Shown here one piece after another: positions 16,682 through 24,799 of a DNA stretch of 64,000 nt (positions within the stretch are counted from its first letter, which is position 1; each line of letters begins with the position of its first letter). The stretch comes from Arthrobacter liuii (lineage in GTDB: Bacteria > Actinomycetota > Actinomycetes > Actinomycetales > Micrococcaceae), in assembly GCF_014639275.1 (NCBI RefSeq), contig NZ_BMFW01000001.1:200468-264467 (forward strand). The letters are read 5' to 3'. The notes beneath the pieces are model-generated. The model had not been told where the DNA came from. It made no database searches and saw nothing but the letters and a program-made list of their open reading frames with translations. Both the position numbers and the translations under genes were made by a program.

Positions 16682-19204
16682 ATGGCACTCCTCCTCTACC
16701 GCCTCGGCAAGTTCTCCTACCGCCGGCGCTGGCTTGTCATCTCCCTGTGGCTTGCCGTGCTGGTGGCCGTGGGCGGCTCGGCCGCAGCATTCCATGGCAC
16801 CTTGTCCAACAACTTCCAGATTCCCGGGACCGAAACCCAGCGGATCGCAGACAAACTCAAGCAGGACCTGCCCTCGGCCTCCGGCGGCAGCGCCACGATC
16901 GTTTTCGAAGCCCCCGACGGCGGGTTCACGGCCGCGAGCCGGGCCGCGGTGACGGACGCGCTGAAGAAACTCCAGACCCTCCCCGAGGTCCGCGGCACGG
17001 TTGACCCCTTCGCCACCCAGGCCCAGGTGGACCAGGCCGGCAAGGCCATCACCGACGGCGAACAGCAGCTGGCCGCCGGCCAGGCGCAGCTCGATGCCTC
17101 CCGGGCACAGCTGGAGGCGGGCAAGGCACAGCTCGCGGCGGCCGAACAGCAGCTCACCGCCGCCGGGACACCGGCAGCGCTCATTGAGGCACAGCTTGGC
17201 CAGCAGAAGGCTGCGCTGGCGCAGGGACAGGCCAAGCTCGACGCCGGCGCGCAGGAATTGGCGGCCAACAAGGCGAAGCTGGAACTTGGCAAGCGCCAGG
17301 CCCAGGCAGCATCAGCCATCCGCTTTGTGTCCGAAGACAACAAGGCCGCCGTGGCCCAGGTCCAGTTCAACACCTCCATCAATGGGCTGGCCCCGACCGT
17401 GCGCAAGCAGGTGCAGCAGATTGCCCACGAGACTTCTTCGGCCGGTGTCACCGCGCTGGCCAGCAAAGAGATCACCGAGGACATCTCGGCCCTGTTCGGC
17501 ACCGCGGAGATCGTGGGCATCGCCGTCGCAGCGCTGGTCCTGATCCTGATGCTGGGAACCCTGATCGCCGCCGGCCTGCCCCTGCTGATGGCCGTCATCG
17601 GCGTCGGCGTCGGCGTCGGCATCACCTTCGCGCTCTCCGGCCTGTTCGACATGAGCTCCATCTCCCCCATGCTGGCCCTCATGCTCGGCCTCGCCGTGGG
17701 CATCGACTACTCGCTGTTCATCGTCAACCGGCACCGGACCCAGCTCCTGGCAGGCATGGATCCTGAGGACTCCGTGGCCCGGGCCAATGGCACGTCCGGC
17801 AACGCCGTCGTTTTTGCCGGCCTCACCGTGATCATCGCCCTTGCTGCCCTGGTGGTCCCCGGACTGCCGTTCCTCACGGTCATGGGCCTCGCCGCGGCAG
17901 GTACCGTGGCGGTGGCGGTCCTCGTCGCCATCACCCTGACTCCGGCCATGCTGTCACTGATCGGCCGGCGCATCATTTCCAAGCGGGCCTGGGCCAAGGC
18001 GGAGGCACACAACGCCGAACCGGAGCACGAGGCGGCCGACGACGCCAAGGACCGCGAACGCAGCACCCACGGTTGGGGCGGCATGGTCACCAGGCACCCA
18101 TGGGTGGCATTCGTTGCCGGCGTCCTGCTGCTCGGCACTCTGGCCCTTCCCGCCACGCAACTGCAGCTGGCCCTCCCCGACGGCGGTTCCGAACCGGTGG
18201 AGTCCGAGGCCTACCAGGCCTACGACCTTACGGCGCGCAGCTTCGGCGAAGGCGTCACCGGCCCCATCGTGGCCGTGGGCGAATTCCCCGCGAACCTGGA
18301 CGCAACCCAGGCCCAAAAGCTGCAGTACGACATCGCGGACAAGCTGCGTGCCGTGGACAACGTGGTGGCCGCCGTGCCGGTGGCAATCAGCGAAGACCGC
18401 CGGACCGCCGTCTTCCAGGTCATCCCCAAGGAGGGCCCGGCCAGCGCCAGCACCGTCAAAGTGGTCTCCGACCTCCGCGGCCTGAACAGCGAAATCAAGG
18501 CCGATTACGACGTTGCCATGGGCCTTACCGGGCAGACCGCCGGCAACGTGGACGTCTCCACCAAGCTCGGTGCCGCCCTGCCGCCCTACCTGGCGATCGT
18601 CGTCGGCCTCTCCCTGCTCCTCCTGCTCCTGGTGTTCCGCTCCATCGTGGTTCCGCTGCTGGCCACGGGCGGGTTCCTCCTGTCCCTGTCCGCCGCGTTC
18701 GGTGCCGTGGTTGCCGTGTACCAGTGGGGCTGGCTGGGGAACGTCTTCGACGTTGCCAACCCAGGCGCCGTCCTGAGCTTCCTGCCCATCATCCTGATCG
18801 GCGTGCTGTTCGGCCTGGCCATGGACTACCAGGTGTTCATCGCCTCCGGCATGCGCGAGGCCTACATGCACGGGTCGTCAGCGAAGGAGGCGGTCCGGGT
18901 GGGCTTCCGCCACGCCGCCGCCGTGGTGACGGCCGCCGCGATCATCATGGTCAGCGTGTTTTCCGGCTTCATCTTCAGCCACCTCACCATGGTCCGGCCG
19001 CTGGGCTTTGCGATGGCGTTCGGTGTCCTGTTCGACGCCTTCGTGGTCCGCATGACCATCGTCCCGGCCGTGATGTACCTGCTGGGCGCCAAGTCCTGGT
19101 GGCTGCCGCGCTGGCTGGACCGGATCCTGCCGGACGTGGACGTGGAGGGCGCCAAGCTCAACCGCGGCCAGTCCGCCCCGGCTCCCGGGGAACTGGTCCA
19201 CTAG
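16682..19204 (+). CDS. MMPL/RND-family membrane transporter
   Basis: 840 residues with the duplicated MMPL layout: one N-terminal helix, a large extracytoplasmic loop, five to six helices, then a second copy. The proton-relay aspartates sit in GIDYS (about 343) and AMDYQ (about 715). The first loop contains a long Ala/Gln-rich helical repeat (115-211) with heptad-like L-x-A-G-x-A-x-L units, expected to form a coiled-coil hairpin. MMPL pumps move lipids, siderophores or drugs across the actinobacterial envelope; with a TetR regulator directly upstream, drug or fatty-acid efflux is likely. Its TAG stop forms the first three bases of the maf -10 hexamer. Substrate not determinable. Confidence 0.9.
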   Translation: MALLLYRLGKFSYRRRWLVISLWLAVLVAVGGSAAAFHGTLSNNFQIPGTETQRIADKLKQDLPSASGGSATIVFEAPDGGFTAASRAAVTDALKKLQTLPEVRGTVDPFATQAQVDQAGKAITDGEQQLAAGQAQLDASRAQLEAGKAQLAAAEQQLTAAGTPAALIEAQLGQQKAALAQGQAKLDAGAQELAANKAKLELGKRQAQAASAIRFVSEDNKAAVAQVQFNTSINGLAPTVRKQVQQIAHETSSAGVTALASKEITEDISALFGTAEIVGIAVAALVLILMLGTLIAAGLPLLMAVIGVGVGVGITFALSGLFDMSSISPMLALMLGLAVGIDYSLFIVNRHRTQLLAGMDPEDSVARANGTSGNAVVFAGLTVIIALAALVVPGLPFLTVMGLAAAGTVAVAVLVAITLTPAMLSLIGRRIISKRAWAKAEAHNAEPEHEAADDAKDRERSTHGWGGMVTRHPWVAFVAGVLLLGTLALPATQLQLALPDGGSEPVESEAYQAYDLTARSFGEGVTGPIVAVGEFPANLDATQAQKLQYDIADKLRAVDNVVAAVPVAISEDRRTAVFQVIPKEGPASASTVKVVSDLRGLNSEIKADYDVAMGLTGQTAGNVDVSTKLGAALPPYLAIVVGLSLLLLLLVFRSIVVPLLATGGFLLSLSAAFGAVVAVYQWGWLGNVFDVANPGAVLSFLPIILIGVLFGLAMDYQVFIASGMREAYMHGSSAKEAVRVGFRHAAAVVTAAAIIMVSVFSGFIFSHLTMVRPLGFAMAFGVLFDAFVVRMTIVPAVMYLLGAKSWWLPRWLDRILPDVDVEGAKLNRGQSAPAPGELVH

Positions 19205-19213
19205 GCTGGATCC
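19202..19213 (+). promoter_or_regulatory. Leaderless-type promoter of maf overlapping the MMPL stop codon
   Basis: TAGGCT at 19202-19207 is followed by exactly 6 bases and the GTG of maf at 19214. The TAG of the hexamer is the stop codon of the upstream transporter gene. Confidence 0.6.
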
Positions 19214-19858
19214 GTGCTCCATCTGATCCTCGCCTCCCAGTCCCCCGCCCGCACCAAACTCCTGGCCGAAGCCGGCATCCGGCACACGGTGCTGGTATCC
19301 GATGTTGACGAGGAGGCCGTGCAGGAACGCTACGGCGTCACCGACCCGCACGACACCGCGCTGCTGTTGGCCCGGGCCAAGGCCGAGGCCGTGGCGGCGC
19401 TGCCGGAAGCGGAGGGCGCCCTGGTGCTGGGCTGCGACTCCGTCTTCGAGTTCGACGGCGAGGCGCACGGCAAGCCCTACACCGCCGACGTCGCCCGCGA
19501 GCGGATGCGACGGATGAGCGGCAGCGCGGGGGTACTGCACACAGGGCACTGGCTGGTGGACTGCCGGGACACGGACGACGACGGCAGCGGCGGCAGCGGC
19601 TCGGGCGCCACGCTCGGAGCGGTCGCCTCCGCCGAGGTTTCCTTCCTGGAAATGGACCCGGCCGAAATCGACGCCTACGTCGCCACCGGAGAACCGCTCC
19701 ACTGCGCAGGCTCGTTCACCATCGACGGCCTGGGCGGGGCCTTCATCCGGAAGGTCGACGGCGACCCGCACGCCGTCGTCGGCCTTTCCGTCTCCACCCT
19801 GCGTGGCCTGCTGGCTGCCGCACACGTGCGCATCACCGACCTCTGGCCGCCGCGCTAA
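19214..19858 (+). CDS. maf: Maf-family nucleoside triphosphate pyrophosphatase
   Basis: 214 residues, usual Maf length. Hydrolyses non-canonical or pyrimidine NTPs to NMP and PPi. The N-terminal ASQSPAR nucleotide-binding loop, the catalytic GCDSVFEFDG segment (about 73-82), the HGKP motif, and the AGSFTIDGLG loop near 170 are all present. A Gly/Ser-rich insert (about 120-133) interrupts the middle of the domain. Placed between the MMPL gene and accA, in the same relative position as in mycobacteria (maf between accE and accA). Probably leaderless. Bacterial Maf proteins are linked to septum formation arrest, mainly from B. subtilis work. Confidence 0.93.
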   Translation: MLHLILASQSPARTKLLAEAGIRHTVLVSDVDEEAVQERYGVTDPHDTALLLARAKAEAVAALPEAEGALVLGCDSVFEFDGEAHGKPYTADVARERMRRMSGSAGVLHTGHWLVDCRDTDDDGSGGSGSGATLGAVASAEVSFLEMDPAEIDAYVATGEPLHCAGSFTIDGLGGAFIRKVDGDPHAVVGLSVSTLRGLLAAAHVRITDLWPPR

Positions 19859-19880
19859 TGGACTCCGTTTTCCGGACTGC

Positions 19881-19897
19881 TTGTAGCTTCCCTACAA
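19881..19897. promoter_or_regulatory. Palindromic operator candidate upstream of accA (copy 2)
   Basis: TTGTAG-N5-CTACAA, a perfect 6-5-6 inverted repeat, 15 of 16 bases identical to the element at 8975 upstream of accD. Two -10 candidates follow: TAATAT at 19930-19935 (with TTTACA at 19909) and TAGGCT at 19959-19964. Confidence 0.72.
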
Positions 19898-19988
19898 AGG
19901 AGGGCCGGTTTACACGCGGATTCCGCAAGTAATATCGGCGGAACCCTCAAAACCGCGCTAGGCTCCCTGAAGGAAAGAAGGAGACGCC

Positions 19989-21800
19989 TTGTCAGCAAAT
20001 TTGGAGCAGTCCGCAGGTACCACGCAGCCGAGCCTCACAAAGGTGCTGATCGCCAACCGCGGCGAAATCGCCGTGCGCATCGTCCGGGCGGCCCGGGACG
20101 AAGGCCTGGCATCCGTTGCGGTCTACGCTGACCCGGACCGGGATGCGCTGCATGTGAAGCTTGCCGACGAGGCCTACGCCCTGGGCGGCACCACCGCGGC
20201 CGAGTCCTACCTGTTGATGGACAAGATCATCGACGCCGCCCGCCAGGCCGGTGCCGATGCCATCCACCCCGGCTACGGTTTCCTCGCCGAAAACGCCGAG
20301 TTCGCCGCCAAGGTCATCGCCGCCGGCATCACCTGGATCGGACCCTCCCCCGAGGCCATCTCCGCGCTCGGCGACAAGGTCCAGGCCCGGCACATCGCCG
20401 AAAAGGTGGGTGCTCCCTTGGTCCCCGGCACGGCCGATCCCGTCGCCTCCGCGGACGAAATCCTGGACTTCGTGGATAAGCACGGACTGCCTGTGGCCAT
20501 CAAGGCCGCCTTCGGCGGCGGAGGACGCGGCATCAAGGTGGCCCGCACCCGGGAAGAAATCCCTGAGCTCTACGAATCCGCCGTCCGCGAAGCCACGGCC
20601 GCCTTTGGCCGCGGCGAGTGCTTCATCGAACGCTTCCTGGACGCTCCCCGGCACGTGGAAACCCAATGCCTGGCCGACGCCCACGGCAACGTCGTGGTGG
20701 TGTCCACCCGCGACTGCTCCCTCCAGCGGCGCAACCAGAAACTCGTGGAGGAAGCCCCGGCACCGTTCCTCACCGAGGACCAGAACCGCCGTCTTTACGA
20801 ATCTTCCAAGGCGATCCTGAAGGAAGCCGGCTACCTCGGCGCCGGCACCTGTGAATTCCTGGTGGGCCAGGACGGCACTATCTCCTTCCTTGAGGTCAAC
20901 ACCCGCCTGCAGGTGGAGCACTGCGTGTCCGAAGAAGTCACCGGCATCGACCTGGTCCGGGAACAGTTCAGGCTGGCCCGCGGCGAGGAACTGGGCTACG
21001 GCGATCCCGAGGTGCGTGGGCACTCCATCGAGTTCCGCATCACTGGCGAGGACCCGGGCCGCAACTTCCTGCCCGCCCCGGGCACGCTCCGCGTCCTCAA
21101 GAACCCCACCGGTCCCGGTGTCCGCGTGGACTCCGGCGTGGAGCAGGGCGACGTGGTCAGCGGGAACTTCGACTCCATGCTGTCCAAGCTCATCATCACC
21201 GGTGCCACCCGGCCGCAGGCACTGCAGCGCGCCCGGCGTGCCCTGGAGGAAATGGTGGTTGAAGGAATCCCCACTGTGATTCCTTTCGACCTCGCAGTAG
21301 TTTCCGACCCCGCATTCGCACCCGCCGAGGGCCCGTTCAAGGTCCACACACGCTGGATCGAAACCGAATTCACCAACAACCTTCCCGCGTGGACCCCGGA
21401 CGGCACCGGCGAGTCCGAGGGCTCCACAGAGGACCGCCAGCGCGTGGTGGTTGAGGTTGGCGGAAAGCGGCTGGAAGTAGTCCTCCCCGCATCCCTGGGC
21501 ACCCCGGGGACGGCAGCCGCCGCTGCCACCAAGCAGGGCAAGGCCAAGAAGCGCTCCCGCACCGCCGGTCCCGCGGCCGCCACCGGCAACGCCCTCACCT
21601 CCCCCATGCAGGGAACCATCGTGAAGGTTGCCGTGGCCCACGGGGACACCGTGACCGAAGGCGACCTGGTGGTGATCCTTGAGGCCATGAAGATGGAGCA
21701 GCCGCTCACCGCGCACCGTTCGGGGATCATCACGGGCCTGACGGCAACGGCAGGCGAGACTGTCTCCGCGGGCGCCATCATCGCCACCATCGAAGACTAG
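19989..21800 (+). CDS. accA: Acyl-CoA carboxylase alpha subunit (biotin carboxylase-BCCP fusion)
   Basis: 603 residues. Biotin carboxylase (about 17-460) begins with [17 protein letters not shown]. It has the ATP-grasp glycine loop [14 protein letters not shown] and the catalytic ExNxRLQVEH segment. The biotin carrier domain occupies the last ~75 residues, with EAMKM at 565-569 and K568 as the biotinylation site. An Ala/Lys-rich linker (about 495-530) joins them. It matches the shared alpha subunit AccA3/AccBC of actinobacteria, which works with the AccD and AccE proteins encoded at 9121 and 10701 and is biotinylated by BirA. The TTG start is supported by AAGGAG at 19977-19982. The operator-like palindrome upstream is shared with accD. 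Confidence 0.95.
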   Translation: MSANLEQSAGTTQPSLTKVLIANRGEIAVRIVRAARDEGLASVAVYADPDRDALHVKLADEAYALGGTTAAESYLLMDKIIDAARQAGADAIHPGYGFLAENAEFAAKVIAAGITWIGPSPEAISALGDKVQARHIAEKVGAPLVPGTADPVASADEILDFVDKHGLPVAIKAAFGGGGRGIKVARTREEIPELYESAVREATAAFGRGECFIERFLDAPRHVETQCLADAHGNVVVVSTRDCSLQRRNQKLVEEAPAPFLTEDQNRRLYESSKAILKEAGYLGAGTCEFLVGQDGTISFLEVNTRLQVEHCVSEEVTGIDLVREQFRLARGEELGYGDPEVRGHSIEFRITGEDPGRNFLPAPGTLRVLKNPTGPGVRVDSGVEQGDVVSGNFDSMLSKLIITGATRPQALQRARRALEEMVVEGIPTVIPFDLAVVSDPAFAPAEGPFKVHTRWIETEFTNNLPAWTPDGTGESEGSTEDRQRVVVEVGGKRLEVVLPASLGTPGTAAAAATKQGKAKKRSRTAGPAAATGNALTSPMQGTIVKVAVAHGDTVTEGDLVVILEAMKMEQPLTAHRSGIITGLTATAGETVSAGAIIATIED

Positions 21801-21818
21801 AAAGCGGCCCAGCCAGCC

Positions 21819-22256
21819 ATGCTCGCACCAAGTTTCCAGGAAGAAGTGGACCGCTACCACCAGGCGGTTCCCGAAATCACCCGGGGCAACCCCGCGCCCA
21901 TCAAGGAGCTCTACTCCCGGCTGGACGACGTCACCCTGGCCAATCCGTTCGGCGGCATCGCCCGCGGCTGGGCCCAGGTGGAGGCGCGGCTGGACCAGGC
22001 GGCACGGCAGTTTCACGACGGCGAGATGCTGGGCTTTGATACCGTCACCTCCTACACCGCCCGCGACACCGCCTACCTGCTGGAGACGGAGCACTTCCGC
22101 GCCCGGCTGGACGGGGCGGCAGCCACCGAGGAGTTTGCGCTGCGCGTGACCAGCATCTTCCGCCGGGAGGAAGGCTACTGGAAGCTGGTGCACCGCCACG
22201 CGGACCCGGCTGCCCGGCCCCAGTCCCGCCGGTCACTGACCCAGCCCACAGCCTGA
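21819..22256 (+). CDS. SnoaL/NTF2-like small protein
   Basis: 145 residues with the cone-shaped NTF2-like fold signature: two N-terminal helices (FQEEVDRYHQAV...), a VTLANPFGG strand, a central RGWAQVEARLDQAA helix, and C-terminal strands ending ...EEGYWKLVHRHADP. It resembles the SnoaL-like/DUF4440 group, in which members may be small-molecule isomerases or ligand-binding proteins. It starts 18 bases after the accA stop, so it is likely co-transcribed. The C-terminal 20 residues are polar. Function unknown; the WKLVHRH ending is common to ketosteroid-isomerase-like family members. Confidence 0.8.
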   Translation: MLAPSFQEEVDRYHQAVPEITRGNPAPIKELYSRLDDVTLANPFGGIARGWAQVEARLDQAARQFHDGEMLGFDTVTSYTARDTAYLLETEHFRARLDGAAATEEFALRVTSIFRREEGYWKLVHRHADPAARPQSRRSLTQPTA

Positions 22257-22324
22257 GCCAGCCCGCGCGGCCCTACGCCACCCTGCTGCTGGCAGCGGAC
22301 GCAGACAAGATGCAGACTTAGCAC

Positions 22325-23056
22325 ATGCTGCCTTTCCTGCTCCTGGCTTCCCGCGCGGAAGATGCCGCCGCGGAGGACGAGTACGCCGCGTACCTGCGGT
22401 ATGGCGGACTCGAGGAGCGGGAGCTGCTCCGGATTCGACTCGAAGCCGGTCCCCTGCCTCCGCTGGACCTTTCACAGTTCTCCGGCGTCATCGTGGGTGG
22501 CAGCCCCTTTACCTCCAGCGACCCACCGGAGCACAAGAGCCCGGTCCAGAACCGCGTGGAGCGGGAGTTGTCAACCCTCCTGGACCAGCTGGTGGACCGC
22601 GACTTCCCATTCCTGGGTGCCTGCTACGGGGTGGGGACGCTGGGTACGCACCAGGGCGCCGTGATCGACCGGACCTACGGCGAGCAGCTGGGAGCCGTGG
22701 AGGTGGAATTGACTGAGGCAGGACTGCAGGACCCGGTCCTCCAGGGAATGCCCCCAACCTTCACAGCCTTGACCGGACACAAGGAAGCCTGCACCGAACT
22801 GCCGCCCCATGCCGTGCTGCTGGCCCGCTCGGAATCCTGTCCGGTCCACATGTTCCGCATCAGGACCAACCTTTACGCCACCCAGTTCCACCCCGAACTG
22901 GATGCGGACGGACTGGCGACGCGGATCGACATCTACCGCCACGCAGGCTACTTTCCGCCGGAGTCCGCGGAGGAACTCATGGCCGCGGCACGCCGCTTTA
23001 CGGTCACCGAGCCCATGACCGTGCTGAAGAACTTCGTGGCCCGCTACGCCCGCTGA
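22325..23056 (+). CDS. Class I glutamine amidotransferase (GuaA-N-like)
   Basis: 243 residues forming a stand-alone GATase-1 domain. The nucleophile elbow is FLGACYG with C100, and the catalytic His-Glu pair is H189 and E191 in QFHPELD. An oxyanion GGSPF turn is at 58-62. There is no synthetase domain, so it either pairs with an unknown acceptor enzyme or cleaves a gamma-glutamyl bond, as puuD-like and GMP-synthase-like stand-alone members do. The N-terminal ExEYAAYLRYGGLEE helix matches the actinobacterial 'glutamine amidotransferase' group. Single gene, ended by a bidirectional hairpin. Substrate not known. Confidence 0.88.
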   Translation: MLPFLLLASRAEDAAAEDEYAAYLRYGGLEERELLRIRLEAGPLPPLDLSQFSGVIVGGSPFTSSDPPEHKSPVQNRVERELSTLLDQLVDRDFPFLGACYGVGTLGTHQGAVIDRTYGEQLGAVEVELTEAGLQDPVLQGMPPTFTALTGHKEACTELPPHAVLLARSESCPVHMFRIRTNLYATQFHPELDADGLATRIDIYRHAGYFPPESAEELMAAARRFTVTEPMTVLKNFVARYAR

Positions 23057-23061
23057 ATACG

Positions 23062-23099
23062 AAAATGCCCGGCGGACCACCAGGTCCGCCGGGCATTTT
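23062..23099. terminator. Bidirectional terminator hairpin
   Basis: A 16-bp perfect stem (23062-23077 with 23084-23099) around a CACCAG loop, with A and T runs at the two ends, lies between the convergent amidotransferase and MHS transporter genes. Confidence 0.9.
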
Positions 23100-23112
23100 T
23101 CGTGAGTGGCCG

Positions 23113-24522
23113 TCAGGCGACGTTGTTCTCGTAGTCCAGGTCGCGGGTTTCGCGGGTGAGGAACAGCGCGATCAGGGTGAGCACAGCCATGGCGGTCAGG
23201 TAGATACCCACCAGGACGGGGCTGCCCTTCGCCTGCTCCCAGAGGGCCACCGCGATGAACGGCGCCACGGCAGCACCCAGGATGCTGGAGAAGTTGTAGC
23301 TGATGGCCGAGCCGGTGTACCGCACGTTGGTGGGGAACAGTTCCGGCAGCAGCGCTCCCATGGGCCCGAAGGTGAGGCCCATCAGCGAGAACCCAATGAC
23401 CAGCAGGCCCATGGTGCCAACGAACCCGCCGCTGAACAGCGGGACGAACAGCAGGCCGAAGACGAAGATCCCGGTGGTGACGGCGATGAGCATCTTGCGG
23501 CGGCCGTACTTCTCGGCCAGCGGTCCGGAGACCAGGGTGAAGATGCCGAAGAAGACGACGCCGGCAATCAGCATCCAGAGGAAGTCGTTCCGGCTGAAGC
23601 CAAGGCCGGGAACAAACGCGGCGGCTGCCGCTTCGCTCATCGGCTTGCCCGCCTTCTCGGCCGCGGCCTGCGCGCCGGCAAGGGTGGGCTTGGTGCCGTA
23701 GGTGAGCGTGAACGTGGTCATCAGGTAGAAGAGCACGTACGTGGCCAGCATGATGAAGGTGCCCAGGATCAGCTGGCGCCAGCTGGTCTTGAAGACGCGG
23801 CCCAGCGGAAGCTTGGCTACCTCGTTGGATTCCACCACCTTGGTGAAGGCGGGGGTTTCGATCAGCTTGAGCCGGACGTAGAGGCCCAGGATCACCATGA
23901 GGGCGCTGAGCAGGAACGGCACGCGCCAGCCCCATGCCGCGAAGGCCTCCGGCGTCAGGGTATAACTCGCCACCAGGAAGATGACGTTGGCGATGATGAA
24001 GCCGATGGGGGCACCGAGCTGCGGGAAGGTGCCGTAGATGGCGCGCTTGTTGGCCGGGGCGTTCTCGGTGGCCAGCAGGGCCGCGCCGCTCCACTCCCCG
24101 CCGAGGGCCAGGCCCTGGGCAAAGCGCATGATCACCAGCAGGGCCGGTGCCCAGAATTCCCAGCCCGGAACCAGTGCGGTGGGAAGGCAGCCGATGAGGA
24201 AGGTCGCGATGCCCATGGTCAGCAGCGACGCAACCAGCGTCCCCTTGCGGCCGAACTTATCGCCAAAATGCCCGAAGACGATCGAGCCGAGGGGGCGGGC
24301 GACGAACGCAACGCCAAAGACCGCGAAGGAGCTCAGCAGCTGTGTGGTCTCGTTCTGGCCCGGGAAGAAGAGCTTCGGGAAGACGAGCACGGCGGCGGTT
24401 GCGTAGACGTAGAAGTCGTAGAACTCCACAGTGGTGCCGATCAGGCTCGCCACGATGACGCGGCCGCGGGAGTTCACCGGCTGGCGGGCACCTGGCAGCG
24501 CAGTGGTATCGGTGGATGACAT
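23113..24522 (-). CDS. MFS transporter, metabolite:H+ symporter (MHS) family
   Basis: 469 residues with 12 expected membrane helices. The MHS hallmarks are near the N-terminus: GTTVEFYDFYVYATAA and the RPLGSIVFGHFGDKFGRK loop between helices 2 and 3, then QGLALGGEWSGAALL. A hydrophilic, Ala-rich stretch (about 285-320) enlarges the extracytoplasmic loop after helix 7. Related proteins carry shikimate, citrate, proline/betaine or aromatic acids; the substrate here is undetermined. Promoter DNA upstream (24607-24642) has three CGTCCA/TGGACG half-site pairs, suggesting substrate-specific control by a dimeric repressor. Confidence 0.9.
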   Translation of the reverse strand: MSSTDTTALPGARQPVNSRGRVIVASLIGTTVEFYDFYVYATAAVLVFPKLFFPGQNETTQLLSSFAVFGVAFVARPLGSIVFGHFGDKFGRKGTLVASLLTMGIATFLIGCLPTALVPGWEFWAPALLVIMRFAQGLALGGEWSGAALLATENAPANKRAIYGTFPQLGAPIGFIIANVIFLVASYTLTPEAFAAWGWRVPFLLSALMVILGLYVRLKLIETPAFTKVVESNEVAKLPLGRVFKTSWRQLILGTFIMLATYVLFYLMTTFTLTYGTKPTLAGAQAAAEKAGKPMSEAAAAAFVPGLGFSRNDFLWMLIAGVVFFGIFTLVSGPLAEKYGRRKMLIAVTTGIFVFGLLFVPLFSGGFVGTMGLLVIGFSLMGLTFGPMGALLPELFPTNVRYTGSAISYNFSSILGAAVAPFIAVALWEQAKGSPVLVGIYLTAMAVLTLIALFLTRETRDLDYENNVA

Positions 24523-24606
24523 AGGTAAACGCTTTCGTGAGACCGGCCGGGAACAGGCAGGGCTGCCTCCCGGCTCGAATAGTTAGAGTCCAATCTTACT
24601 TCGGCA

Positions 24607-24642
24607 CGTCCAGTCAATGGACGAAACGTCCACAATGCGGAC
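24607..24642. promoter_or_regulatory. Tandem inverted half-sites, probable operator of the MHS transporter
   Basis: CGTCCA at 24607, TGGACG at 24618, CGTCCA at 24627 and a weaker CGGAC at 24638 alternate in orientation. The pairs give 6-5-6 and 6-3-6 inverted repeats. It lies 85-120 bases upstream of the MHS gene start and 70 bases before the narK regulatory region, so it probably belongs to the transporter. Confidence 0.6.
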
Positions 24643-24713
24643 CTGTGTTGTGTGTCTCATATTCCGGCCTTCCGCGGCGCCTCACGCGGCGGAGTCGGCC
24701 CGGATAGGCAAAA

Positions 24714-24767
24714 GTCACAGCGCGTTAACAAACATCGACTGTCCGCGAAACGAGGCGTCCATACCGT
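24714..24767 (+). promoter_or_regulatory. narK promoter with GlnR-like boxes
   Basis: Boxes at an 11-bp period: GTCAC 24714, TTAAC 24725, CGACT 24736, GAAAC 24747. The first and last match the actinobacterial GlnR consensus (GTnAC, GAAAC) and the middle two are poor. Exactly 10 bases after the last box is TACCGT (24762-24767), a TANNNT -10. The same geometry recurs at nirD, nirB and the FAD gene at 42787. Confidence 0.55.
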
Positions 24768-24799
24768 GGAGGAACAACATCCCCTGAAGGAGGTAACCC

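Noticed and set aside
16682..19204. MMPL coiled-coil segment as a separate YhgE/Pip-like protein
   Set aside because: It is an in-frame insertion in the first extracytoplasmic loop of a continuous MMPL protein.
19992..22199. Minus-strand frame of 735 codons
   Set aside because: Antisense shadow of accA; the forward frame has full biotin carboxylase and biotinyl motifs.
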